Assembly: GCF_029227915.1 (NCBI RefSeq)
Contig: NC_079875.1
Location: 7,685,001-7,749,000, forward strand
DNA: 64,000 nt
Direction of reading: 5' to 3'
DNA from: Hydractinia symbiolongicarpus
Taxonomy: Eukaryota > Cnidaria > Hydrozoa > Anthoathecata > Hydractiniidae
In this document: in pieces, positions 43,301 through 56,500 of the stretch
Numbering within the stretch: position 1 is the stretch's first letter
How the letters are laid out: each line of letters opens with the position of its first letter
Program-made: the position numbers and the translations under genes
Notes under the pieces: generated by a model
The model's database searches: none
What the model was told of the DNA's origin: nothing
What the model saw: only the letters and a program-made list of their open reading frames with translations

Positions 43301-43699
43301 GCATTATATACCTGACACCTCACAACAGGGTTTCATAAGCCAATATTGAAAGAATCTCTGCATTCCTCTTTATAACTAACAATTTTCGAGAGCCCATGGC
43401 GTAACACATCAATTCATTTGCCAAATTGCTTGAAAAGAATTGTGGACCGAATCAACAAGCATATAAAATCTGGGTAATTCAGACTATAAAAGAAAATATT
43501 TAATAGTGCATAAAAACCGGAAGAGTTTTCATGTCTCGGACGTAAATACATTCCGGTAGATCATATATTTGTTATCATAACGTTATATTTTCATGTTTTT
43601 ATGTCGCAAAAGAATGATATATAACTACTTCCGATTACAATCTATTGTTAAGTTTTAATGGATCACATTAAAACATTAACATATCACCACGTCATTTTT

Positions 43700-43768
43700 G
43701 CACTTTTTAGATATCCAAGACGTCTCTCGGATATCAAAAAGCGAAAAATCGCCCTAGGAACGAAGTTG
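43700..43768. mobile_element. Short TIR element, copy 13 (right end clear)
   Basis: The right end GCCCTAGGAACGAAGTTG matches the family. The left end is not resolved; the start coordinate is approximate. Confidence 0.4.
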
Positions 43769-43868
43769 GATTGTGATATAAAACGTGGATCACATTTTAC
43801 AGAAAACAACCTCCTTTTTAATAGTCTCTTTCTTGTGTGTGTGATGAAAATTCTAATGTTAAATGAAG

Positions 43869-43917
43869 TATTCTCGTCCCTAGAGATCTTTGAGCGAAAG
43901 TTATGAGGTGGAGAATG
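43869..43917. mobile_element. Short TIR element, smallest copy 14
   Basis: 49 bp. Left TATTCTCGTCCCTAGAG, right end GAGGTGGAGAATG. Flanks TAAATGAAG (43860-43868) and GAAATGAGG (43918-43926) match 7 of 9. Confidence 0.6.
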
Positions 43918-43926
43918 GAAATGAGG

Positions 43927-44584
43927 AGATTAAAACTTTTTTCCCAGGCATCTTATCCTCCTGGTTGTATCAGCTCAAGCTGACTTAAATTTCTTCAGGT
44001 ATTTCTTTGTTTTCATTTACTCCTATTTGTAGTATGTTTATAAGCTCTTAAAAGAAACACGATTGTAGATTATTTTGCGGTTTACGCCATTCAATGCTAG
44101 ACATTCGATACACGGCTGAACTGTTGCACCTAGGCCCCAGGTCCTAGCCTTTAGCAGCTAATCTGGGATATTTATTTATGAAACGTAGGCATGTGTTTAC
44201 AAAAGCAGACACTTTTTGTGGAAATAGGCATTACGCGCAAATTCTTTTAAATTCCCTTTTTCTTTATCATCTAGAATCTTTTTTTTTTAAGTCTGTATTC
44301 TTTTCAATTTTTTAAAACGAAAGTGCTCCCTCGGCAAATTGAAAGTAAGAAGAGAAGATTTGACCGCGATCCATGTGGTGCAGGAAATCGTTAGCTATAG
44401 CTATATCTTTTTCAAAACAAGTCAAGTCATCAATCAGGCTAAGCAATATTAGGTAAGTTACAACAAGATAAAACTAAATAAAACAAGGTTGCAACAAGAT
44501 AAACATATATATATATATTAATATAATCTTTTAATATGTGAAAGTAGCATCAGACAAACTGTATTTTTAGTGAAGTATGATGCA
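43927..44584. other. TRPM 5' flank / UTR intron
   Basis: Contains an acceptor (TTTTTAG ending at 44572) just before the first coding exon, so the TRPM 5' UTR is probably spliced from an exon further left. A (TA)n run is at 44507-44520. No other gene seen. Confidence 0.45.
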
Positions 44585-47500
44585 ATGGGAGTAACAGAAT
44601 TCAGTTCACTAAAGGCTGAAGATAGTGTGGAACTTCAGGAGATAGATGGAAAACCGAAATATAAACAGTTAAATGAAAATGGAAATCAAATGAAAAGTGC
44701 AACGTTATCATCCACTTCTTCAAAGGTAAAAAGCTAGTAAATACTTTTTATTTTTTATAATAAATAACGTCACAACTGAATGCACCTCTCCAAAGTCTGT
44801 ATAGTAACTTGGCTCATTGCATGTAACTTTCACCGCCTTTCACAGTGCTGTCCATAATACAGTCAGAAAAAACTGTAACCGTGAGATATTACAATTGCGG
44901 TATTTTTCAAAATGGCATATGCAGGACTAATTTTACGAGATTACCTAAAAAACAGCTCTAGCGACAATCTGGCAACTCCGCTCGCCACATAACTTCATGG
45001 TTTTGAGTTTATATAAGGCCTTCTTAGAAACAACTTTGCAAAAATGCTGGTGAACAAGGTGGGTGTTTGTGAAAGATAAAACTGAAAAAAAGTGTTATAG
45101 AAGGTAGAAACACGCCACTTAGATAAACAATGTTTACAGTTGCACATGTTTATTTTTATTTAGAGAAAAGGTACTGAATGGGTGTTAAAGACTTTTCGCA
45201 AAAAATACTGTGTAAAATACGTACCAAGTAGCAAAAATCGAAACATGTAAGTAAAATCCAAACAATTAAAGACGGTTTAAAATTTAACTTATCATTAATG
45301 TTTTAATTTATGAAAACGTAAAAGTGAAGAAGAACAAATTTTTTCTAAACTAGTCGTTAGCCCGTGGAAAATCCACGGGTTCGCCCATCTTTTTTATACC
45401 GCATTTTGTGCTTCTCGCTATTGCGCAGCTAAGCTACCATTTTGCGTGACAGACAGACAGACAGACGTATACGGGCATTATAATATAGATTCTTTTATTT
45501 TATATCATCATTCATCATCATTCTCGGTTTAACATCCGTTTTCCATGCAAGCATGGGTTGGACAAGTATATTAATGACCCTCTTCCAATCTGATTTAGAC
45601 TGTGTTAGATCTAAACTCAACTTCCTCTGTATCAAGTCCTGCCAAGTCTTTCTCGGTCTGCCTCTGGGCTTTGCCCCATGAACTATCAAGTCTCTACACT
45701 TTCTTACCCAATTATCCCTCTCCATTCTTTCCAAGTGCCCCAGCCAATTCAATCTTCTTATCTGGATAATATCTTTAATTCTAAGGATACTTAGCCTGCT
45801 TCTTAGCTCATCTGAACTCTTTTTGTCTCTCAGACTGGCATTACTCATCCACCTAACCATTCTCATATCATTCCTTTCTAAACGGTCAAGATCTTCCTTC
45901 TTCACTGCCCATGTCTCACTACCGTACAACATAACACTTCTTACACAGGCCTCATACAACCTACCTTTTAACTCAATTGACAAGACTCTGCTAGTCAACA
46001 AAGGAAATAACTCTCTGAACTTTTTCCAAGCAGAACCTATCCTGCAAGTAACACTTCTTTCAACACCCCCTTCACTCACCTAAGTAACAGAAGTTCTTAA
46101 GTATCTTTACCGAGCCACTGTTGTATATACATCATTGAAGCTGGAAATACTTCATTCTCTATAATCTCACCTTTGCAACAATTGCATACAAACTGAATGT
46201 TAGCTCTGAACCTTCCACCAATACTACTGCACTTCTTATGTACCCAATGCTTGCAAGTCTGACAAAAATTGAGTTACTACCAACCCCTTTCCTGCAAATT
46301 CCACAAGGCCACTTTCCAACTACAAGGTCACACTTGGCTGCAATGCTACTAATCATGACTTTAGACTTTGCTGTGTTCACCCTTAGCCCTTTCTCTTCTA
46401 GTCCTTTCTTCCACTTCTCAAACTTTTCAACTCTGCTATGAGAACCAATTCATCTGCATACAATAACTCCCATGGACAACCTGTTCTGAACTCCATCGAC
46501 AGCGCTTCTAAGACTAGAACAAACAACAAAGGACTAAGTACAGAACCCTGATATACACCAACATTTACACTAAATTGATCACTAAGGGAATCGTTAATCC
46601 TGACACGACTTCTAGTATTGCTACATGGTACATAGACTGTACCATCGTAACTAGCCACTCATCCACACCTAATTTTCTCATAGCCCACCAAATAACTTTA
46701 CGTGGTACTCTATCAAAAGTTTTCTCTATATCTACAAAGGCAAAATAGAGATTTTTTCTCTTTCCTAAATACTTTTCCTGAAGCTGTCTGAGTAAAAATA
46801 TTGCATCTGTAGTGCCACGCCCTGGAACAAAACCAAATTGCATCTTATCTATATCAATTCTTTCTCTAAGTAATTTATCAATCACTCTTTCATTGACTTT
46901 CATTACTTGATCAACCAACTTCAAACCTCTATAGTTACCTCTTTCTAATGCATCACGCTTGCCCTTAAAACAATTCACTATTACACTCGACTGATATTCA
47001 CTCGGAATAGCACCATCCTTTATAATCTGATTAGCAATTAGCACTTTTAATAAGCTCAACTCCAATATAATTCTGCCAATCTTCAATTTCCTAATAGCCT
47101 CCACTACCCATTCTGTCTTGATCTGCTTAGCTGGCCCTTCTACAACATCATCATCAGACAAATTATCCTCATCCCAATCAAACTCAGTGTTAAATAACCT
47201 CTGATAATAATTTTCCAAGCTACCCTTTTCTCCTCATTTGTGATAGCCAAGAGACCTTCATCATTACATATACACTTCTCACCTACAACATCTTAATTAG
47301 TCTTCTTCATTTGCTTTGCTATCTTGAACACCTCATTGGGCTGGTCTTCCCTTCTTAACACATCTGCGAATCTGTTTCTCCCTGCTTCTGATTTTGCCTT
47401 ATACACTGCTGTACGAGCACAACGCTTAGCTTCTAAGTAATTATTTTTACTACCACCTGACTTCCACTCTTTCGGAAGTTTCCTCTTTTCTTTTATACAC

Positions 47501-50500
47501 TGGTCAACCTCATTATTCCATCACCAGCTCTGTCTATATCTAGCTGGGCCTTTCGTCCACCCACAGGTATCATCAGAAGCTTCTAGAAGACAATTCTTTA
47601 AAGTAGTCCGAGTACTTTCAACATTGTCACTATCACAGTGACCATTGTGGGCTAACTGCTGAACTTTTGCACTAAATTGTCTTGCTACAATCCCTTCCTT
47701 CATCTTCCAGACTTTGCAACGGGGCCTGTACTTACCCTTGGCTTCTTTAACACTCTTCAAGATAATATCACAAACCAAACCTATGCTGGGAAACACACTC
47801 TTCCCCTGATATAACTTTCACGTCCTTCACCACTTTCTTGTCTGACTTTCTAACCGGAAAGTAATCTATCTGTGTCTTACAGCCACATGACTCATATGTT
47901 ATCAGCCTACTCTGTCTCTTACTGAATGATGTGTTGCAAACCACCATGTCCGTTGCCATTTCAAACTCAAGCAATCTCTCCCCTTCCTTATTTCTGCTCC
48001 CAAATCAATAGCCTCCATGCACACGTCTGTAACCTTCAGATTATTTTCAGCATGACCATTAAAGTCGCCGCCCACCATGACAAGTTCAGTGTCTCCAAAC
48101 TTTGATGTGACTGCTATTAATTTATCATAAAGCTTATCTTTATCTTCCTCACTGAGTCCACACTGTGGAGCATAAACTGAGAGAAAGGTGACAATTCTAT
48201 TACCTATCAAAAACTTTATCATTATAATACGACTATTAACACACATAACATCTATTACTTTTTCTACCAGGGCTTGAAATCCAACCCATTTCAGGCGAGT
48301 CTTTACAGACTTTACAGTCTTTTTAGACTCCCGTAAAAATAAGTAACAAGCATTTAATTTTTTTTAATGTTATTTTTTTACTTCATGTTTAACAAAATGA
48401 CATGATTAAATATATTTAAAATAATATAATCTCTACTAAGTTTATTTTATATAAACGCAATACTTTTTACACATGAAAATACTGCATGTAACCTTTATTT
48501 GTGATATGTAACATTTAGTAAATAAAGTAAATTAAAAATGCACAATAAAATATCCTTGAAAAAATCTAATTAGCTAAGCTTCATTCTAAACTTTTTGCGA
48601 GAGTCCCTTTGGACTCCCATTACCCTGACTTACGCGAATCTCAGCACGAGTCGGACTTGCGTCGGATTTCAAGCCCTGTCTACCCACTTCTCTGCAACAA
48701 ATATGCCAACACCTCCATATCCATCACTATTACCAGTCCAAAAAAGCTTATACCTTGCCCTCCTACCCTCCACAAATCTCACTGAAGCTCCTCTCCATCT
48801 GACTTCCTGAACACAACACATATCAACAGATCTACGTTCTAACATTTCAACTACTTCACCTGCTCTACCTCTCAGAGTACCAACATTTCGCTAGCCATTC
48901 TCAACCTAGTGTAATCTACCTTGTAATGTGATAGCTGGGTAACGGTCTGACGATGCTCACACCTGACATCTGTCCTACCGTGCGCGACACCTTCACTCCT
49001 TAGAGTTCCAGCCCAGTTTATAATTTTACGACAAAAATAACAATATTCGATAGAAAAGTTGTCTGGCTTTCAGAAAATATCTATACTTTTACATAATTTT
49101 ATTTCGCAGTTTAGAAATTAGACAATAATGGGAATACTTGATGTATCATGTTTCTCTAATAAGCTCCTTTTTCTGCTGCACATTTAAACAAACAAAATTT
49201 GAAGTGTTTCTCACGTTTAGTTGCTGATGTTCTTTTTCTGCTATCAATGTTTCACCAAAATGATGGATCAAGTGCATCTGTTGTTCTTCTAAAGAAGCAA
49301 AAATTTTTAATTTTTCTTATATTTAGTTGCTGCTGTGGAAGGGAAAGAGAAAGCCATGGTGAAGCAATTACTGAGGATGAAATTGCTCAAAATCAGTCAA
49401 TAGTTTGGGATGTACAGTCTCATTTAAGAGAGGAAGGAACAAATGCCTATGGAGATATTGAGTTTCATGGAAGTGGGAAGAAAACAAGAGCAAAGGTGTT
49501 TTACTTTCTAGTATGAATTAAGTATAAATTCAAAGGCTTGAAATTAAGTCATTTTTGCGAGAATAAACATACTTTTCTTTGAGCATTTAGTACTTACAGG
49601 GCTATTTTCCAATTTACATAAAAGTTTTACTTTGGGGTTTTACTCTGTCAAAGATATTTGCATCGTTGAAAAGTTGTGTGAAAAGCTTTTTTTTCAAGTA
49701 GCCAGTAATTTTTCTCACCATAAAAGAGTTGTGGAATACACACCTGAAGTGCTTATTTACTAATATTTTTGTCTAATAAATACTTTTAAATAAGCGTAAT
49801 AGTATCATAGGCATATCTTAAACCTGAAAATAAGGTTTGTTAAGTATACCCAGCCTGTTTCCAATGATGATTAATAAAAAGTAGATTCCTTATCTTCAAT
49901 GTTAAATATAAACCTTTTTTTTAAGTTGCACTTAAGCCTCCGGTTACTAAGGTCAAGCATATATATTAAAACGTCTTTGTGGGATGTGCAATTGCACACA
50001 CATGCATGTAAACATACCTTAAATTTTCGTGGCTCTGACAGACTGCTTGAAAATTGGACTTATTTAGTTTATGAAAGTTAAACTAAAGTAGTATACTTGA
50101 AAAACTCTGTACTAAATTTGCATAAATGTGTGGCCGATTGATGGTTTTAGAAATATAAAGGTGTTTTCCTTGTTTTCTAGTTTCTTCGTATTTCCGCAGA
50201 CACAAGTCCGAAAGAAGTTTTATGGTTACTGATCAAGGAATGGCATCTTGAATTTCCTCGCTTGCTAATATCTGTAACTGGTGGAGCAAAATCTTTTAAA
50301 TTAAACCCAAAATTAAAAGCTTTGTTTACTGCTGGCCTTTCTAAGGTTAGTCGAAAAATTATATTGTTGTAACAATGCTGCAAAGAACTAAGCGTAATTA
50401 AACTAATGTTAAAAAAATCTGATTGTCTATTGATAAAAATTTAATTAACTTGGTTGGTCAAAAACTTTGTGCACTTTATAATTTTACAGCCAAAAAATAA

Positions 50501-53500
50501 CCTTATTGGAAGGCTTGCCATACTTTACTATCATTATTCATGCTTACAACAAATTGTAACATTCCTACATTTTACGAAACTTTGATTTAATTATGCATTT
50601 ATAAAATTTGCAGAAAAAGCAAAAGAGAAGCCAGCTTAATATTGGCACTGTAAATTCGACTTTTAATAGTGGCATGTCAAAATTGTTTTGTTAAAAGAGT
50701 TTTATCATTGGTGTTATGTATCTGCAATCTCAATTAGGGTTCGTAGCATCTGTAAAGTCAGGGAAAATCATCTCCTTGAGAAAGTGAGGAAATGCCAGGG
50801 AAAAAATCTTTTTTTTTTTCATTGGCAGGCTTTTTCTTGAGGTGTGCTATTGATAGCACATGCAAAATAATTAATTTTATAAAAAGTTGAATCTTTCTGA
50901 TCAGTCCAGCATCGGCAAGCAAAGTCAGGGAATTATCATTTACTGTCAGAGACTTATAGTTTTAGTATTTTGTTATAGATATGCAAAGAATTTGCAATAT
51001 TTGATTGGGTTATATATTTATTCTATTGTTTAAGAAATGATATTTTGTTTGTATTCTTTTACGATAAGTTTTAATTTGGATGCCAGCATGGAAACATAAA
51101 ACTCAAGTTTCATGAAGTCAGGGAAAATAGTATCTTTTAAAGCTAACTATTCGGGGATAATAATATTATTTTCATGAAAATTTGTTATTTGTGTAACCGT
51201 TGTCCAAAGTGAATTTTTTTAATTTTTGTAGGTTGTTCAGTCAACAGGAGCATGGGTGACCACTGGTGGTACAAATACAGGTGTAATGAAACATGTTGGT
51301 GAAGCATTGCAAGGTTCTTCAACGTTTGGGATAAATAATAATGCTGAAATAACACGGAATGTAAATTGCATTGGGATTGCCACCTGGGGAATAGTGAATG
51401 ATCGTAAAAGATTAACCAACACAAAAGGGAAGACTGTGGATTATCATATGACCAGTAGTTTTGAAATGACAGGAGCATGTCTGGATAACAATCATACCCA
51501 CTTTTTACTTGTTGACAGTGGTCTCATAAACAGGTATGGTGGGGAAATAGCTTTTCGTGGAGCTTTGGAGAAGTGCATTCGAAAAATGGAAATAGATAAA
51601 AGTAAGCCTTATTTTGTTAGCCTTCCAAACAAATTTATATTTTCTTGGACGTTTTAAAGTATTTTTTTTAATGATTCATGCTGTGTCATGTACAGTTATG
51701 TATAATGTCATGTATAATTATTATCTATGTTTAGATCGTGCTCATTTTGGAGTCCCCGGTGTTCAGCTTGTGTTAGAAGGTGGACCCAATACAGTTTTAA
51801 CTGTTTATGAGGCCATCACGCAAGAGCCACCAATGCCAGTTGTTGTTATTAAAGGTAGTGGAAGAGCTGCTGACCTTTTAGCATTTGCACAAGGGTATGG
51901 TAATGTTTTGTTTTTCTTTGTTTATTTATTTATTGAAATATTTTGAGTATTAGGGAGTTCTATGAAAGAAAAGAAAAGAACAATAATTGTTGTAGCTGTG
52001 TTATTACTGTTTAGATTGGCACAAGGGAGTGGTCCTCTGTTTGAAATGGCAGATGTTGTTGAGCATGGACAGTTGATTAGCATGATTGAACAATTCTTTC
52101 CCGAGCTCGACAGCACAGGAACTAAAGCTGTATACCTGAACATATTGAAGTGTGTTGAAAAAAAAGAGTTTGTACGTTGTTTTTCTAATAGCTATTTTAG
52201 AGAATTGAACTTTACCTCATCTCTCTCATAAGACATAAATGCATTTGTTATGCAAAAAATGCAAGTCCACTCATAAAAAAGAGGATTTACAAATAATGAA
52301 ATTTTAATTGTAACTTTTATGGTTGCAATAATGGTTTGGGTGAAACCACCAAAACTCTGCATACTCTATTGAGTAAAATTTAAAACACTGATCCAAGTAA
52401 TGTATTGCAGGATACACCTGTGCAAGCAGTTAAGATATTCAACTTCTGCCTTTTTTAAGCAGTGGGATGGTGTGATGTTTAGTGATTTGACTAATCTTAT
52501 TTTGAAAAGAAACATTAGTTTATCTGTTTATTTGTTGTTAAAATTTTAGCTGTGAAATATTACCACTCAAGTTTAGGAGCAAACAGTTTTAGCCTATTAT
52601 AATTGTTATTTATTTTGTTTAACATCAAACCTGTAATTCTATTGTTTTTGAACTAATAGATTACAGTTTTTCAAATGGACGAAGGACGAGAAATCGATGA
52701 GGCAATACTAACAGCTTTTTTAAAAGGTTAGTTTGAATACTATGCTACCCCAAAAGATGTTTTTACAGTTTATCCTCATTAATTTTTAATTTTGTAAAAT
52801 ATTTATCCTTATGTTGATAATTCCCTAGGCTTTAAAATACTTAGCAGAAGCCAAGCTATCGTCATTTACAGTTATAAAGTTTACCTACATCCTTCTAAAT
52901 TTCTCTAAAAGATCTCTATAATAATACCTGTATTCTGTTTAAAGTGGTAGTCGAATAGACACGTTGTATGACTGAATATGTATGTCTTTGGACCAGTGAA
53001 CTTATGGATTTCCTCACGAAATAACTAACAAAAAAAACTAATTAATTTTACTATGCTGATCTTATTATAATTACATTGTAATATTTGTGATAATTTATTA
53101 AAATTTAGGCAAAAACATTCGTTCGTGTGACCAACTAAATTTAGCCATGCTTTGGAACCGTGCTGATATTGCTCGCTCACAAATTTTTGTTGAAGGCGTT
53201 AAATGGACTGTAAGTGATATACATTTCTTGTTATGTTAAGTTGCGTGATAATCTTTCATGATATATAATTAAGTAATCTTTGCTGTACTTTTGCCTCACG
53301 TTTACGTTTATATATCCATTTTGAATTAAAAAGTCCTTGCAATTTAAGCTTCCAGAAAATTTAACCCAAGTGTTCAGCCTTTTTTTTCGTATACGACCAT
53401 ATGCACATCAAAGTGACCTTTATATTTCGCTGACATTTACTTTATTAGGAAGCAGAATTAAATGATGCTATGAAGTGTGCATTGTGGCGAAATAAACCAG

Positions 53501-56500
53501 AATTTGTGGAACTGCTTCTGGAGCATGGAGTCAGCATGGCACGATTTTTAACCATTGAACGACTTGAAGATTTATACAACAGCGTGAGTGTATATTTGAC
53601 ATTTTATGGAAAGATAAGATCTATCGTTTAGATCTACATATTCAAAAGAATCTAGAAGAAGAGTTAAAAAACTGTTCAGGAGTGAGTGTTGCATATAAAC
53701 ACTTTGTTCTTTTAAAATTATATTTTCTAAAACTTTATTTTTTCTTTGATGTATCAAAGCTGTTGATGTTGCATGTTTTTTTAATTTAGAGAGCTACAAA
53801 ATCAAGTAATATTGTACGGACTTTGCTTGGTGATGAGAAGGTACTGTTAAATAATAATTGGTTTAAATAATTCGAAGTATACTTTTTGTCTGTCTGTGAT
53901 CTAATTTAAAAACTGGGTTTCTCTTATGGAAACGCCAATGTAGTTGCACCTATATTTATTTGAAATGATGCAGAAAATGTGTATGGCAGGTAATATTGCA
54001 CATGCTGACAACTAGTGCGTTTATAATTCTTACTTACTTACTCTATAATTCTTACTTATGTAAAAGCATAAAAAGAATGTGTTTTATATCATTTCAACCA
54101 TGTTGGACTATGAATAAGGCTAGATCTTAACGTTTTTTTTATTATCTGCTTCTTCTTTTAGTGTAACAAAGGTATTATTAAATTATCTGATGTAAGCTGG
54201 GTTTTAAAGAAATTGCTTGGAACAGAAATACGCAACGAAAAATATGTTGAAAAAATAAGTCACATAAACAAGGCAGGTGAACTTTATAACTCTTGAAATG
54301 TTTAAACACAATTATAACTGCAATAACATAAAATGTTTTAATTAACTAGAATTTTTCATAGGCTATTTTACCAAGAAACATCAAAGAAGAGCAACGTTCT
54401 TTTAAACATTCCTTCAGTGAGCTTTTTCTTTGGGCGATATTATGCAATATGCCTGAAATGGCATTATGCTTATGGGCACATGGGGAAGAAGCACTTGCAA
54501 AAGCACTGATTGCAAAGATCTTGTATCAAAATATGGCTCAACAATTAGAGAGACGACATATGCAAGAAGTAATCATTGAAATTTTCAATAAAAATGATGA
54601 GTAAGTGCTGTAATGTATTTTTCATTATTGTAAACACAAATGGATCAGCTGCTGTGTTTTTTGTGTATCAGTTGTTCGTCGATATTAAGAGGGAATTTTT
54701 GCAATGGAACCCTTCAGCTACCATACGAACTGATGACAAATGGAAAACACTGGAAATGTTTCTGAATGTGAAAATATGGCAAATGTCAACTATGGCAGGA
54801 ATATGCTTCTATGCTTTTTGTATTTCCAGAAAGCATATTAAGTTCAACTTGTAACTTAGGCTGGATTATTTATGATGAATATTATTTCTAATAACTGGTG
54901 TCATTAGCTAACACACAAGAGCACGGTTGTAATGAAAAAAGCTAATACAGTGTATTATAGCTATTATAAATAATTTTCTATGCACTACTTTTAGGAAATT
55001 TGGTGTGCTTTCAACTCAACTTTTGAATGAATGTTTTGAATCAAACGAACTATTAACAGGCCAGCTGGTTACATACAACTTAGAGAATTGGGGTCTGCAG
55101 ACATGTTTAAGTTTAGCAGTTGCATCAAACCATCAGGATTTTGTTGCACACACCTGTTGTCAGGATTTGATCAGTTCAAAATGGACTGGTGCATTGCAGT
55201 TTAGTGGTGCACAAGCTTACCAGGTAAAAACTTGTTAAACAGCATTCTTATAATACTAAATCTCTCATTAAACCGATGTAAGGGATACCAAACATACACA
55301 TACAACACAGCAATTTGAATTTTCAAAACTCACATTTCAACCTCAGCCTGGGTTCTTTGTCTCTTTTATAACTGGATAGTAAAAGAGAAAAAAAAACCTG
55401 TAATTGAGGTTGCTCACAATCTGCATTATTCGATGTTTATAACCACTGAAACAAAACGTCTAAAAATATAAGCATGTGCAAAAACAACAAAAAATTATAA
55501 AAAAAAAATGGACAATGTCCAAAAAAATCAAAGATGTTTAAACTATATACTTGCTTTGCCATTTCAAATATGGACCGGGAAAAAAAGGATATCAAACATT
55601 AAAAAAACCCCAAAATTTTTCGTTAAGTCATACAAAATCAGCAATTCAGTCTATTGCATACTTCCAAAGTAATCCTCAAAATACAAGAAATTAATAGCTG
55701 AAAACACATAAAAAAGAAATGAATTTTTTGGTATATTGTATATCTATCGAAAATTTCAATCCAAATTTTAAAAGAACAGTTTACCTTACAAACCGAAACT
55801 TATAATCAAGAAAATCACACACAATATCAAAGAAGGTAACAATGCAGCGCATATAAATATATATATTTCAAACGTTCGTAACAGATGTAAACATTGATTT
55901 AAGTTTAGGTTTTAGGTTAAGGTTTATTATAAGGACATCAACACTGAATCAAACAGTCTGTATTGTTAAGAACAATAACAACGGAAAAATTACTTTTTAC
56001 AATTTCTTCTCTAGGACATACATGCTGTTTTTGTAAGAATAGTGTGTTTTCGTTTCGGCCTCGATATTCTTAACTTTTTTGACAAATGCTATCCTCATTT
56101 TTCTCAATATGTTCTTAGCATGACTATTGCCTAAAAATATATAATACCTTAATAAAATAAGCTTGCTATAAGTTACTATAGCTAATGGCAATTTCTACTC
56201 ATGTAATGACCCATTGCTTGGACAGAAAAAGTTCAGTTTGTTTAATATACAATAAAAAAGTAAACTTCTATTCAATTTTGTGCGTCATGCAAATGTTCAT
56301 TAATTAACATTGACTTCGTTGAACAAGACAAGTTTGATTTTTAGATTTTACATTCATATTCGAATGCGATACAACCTAAGTCCCATGAAAAATATAGAAA
56401 AGCATATAAGCTCATGATGAGTAAACATTGGCATGCATAACTTTTTTCAGGATTAATCGGAAAAACAGACAACCTTCTTTGTGTCGGTTTTGTTTTTTCA

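Larger units (their letters stand above)
45247..49326. other. Large TRPM intron packed with transposons
   Basis: Donor GTAAGT at 45247, acceptor TTTAG ending at 49326; phase 2 is kept. Contains a Helitron, a minus-strand LINE and, inside that, a hAT-like insertion. Confidence 0.8.

Noticed and set aside
46238-46441. Plus-strand frames across the LINE as genes
   Set aside because: They are antisense shadows of the minus-strand retrotransposon frames.
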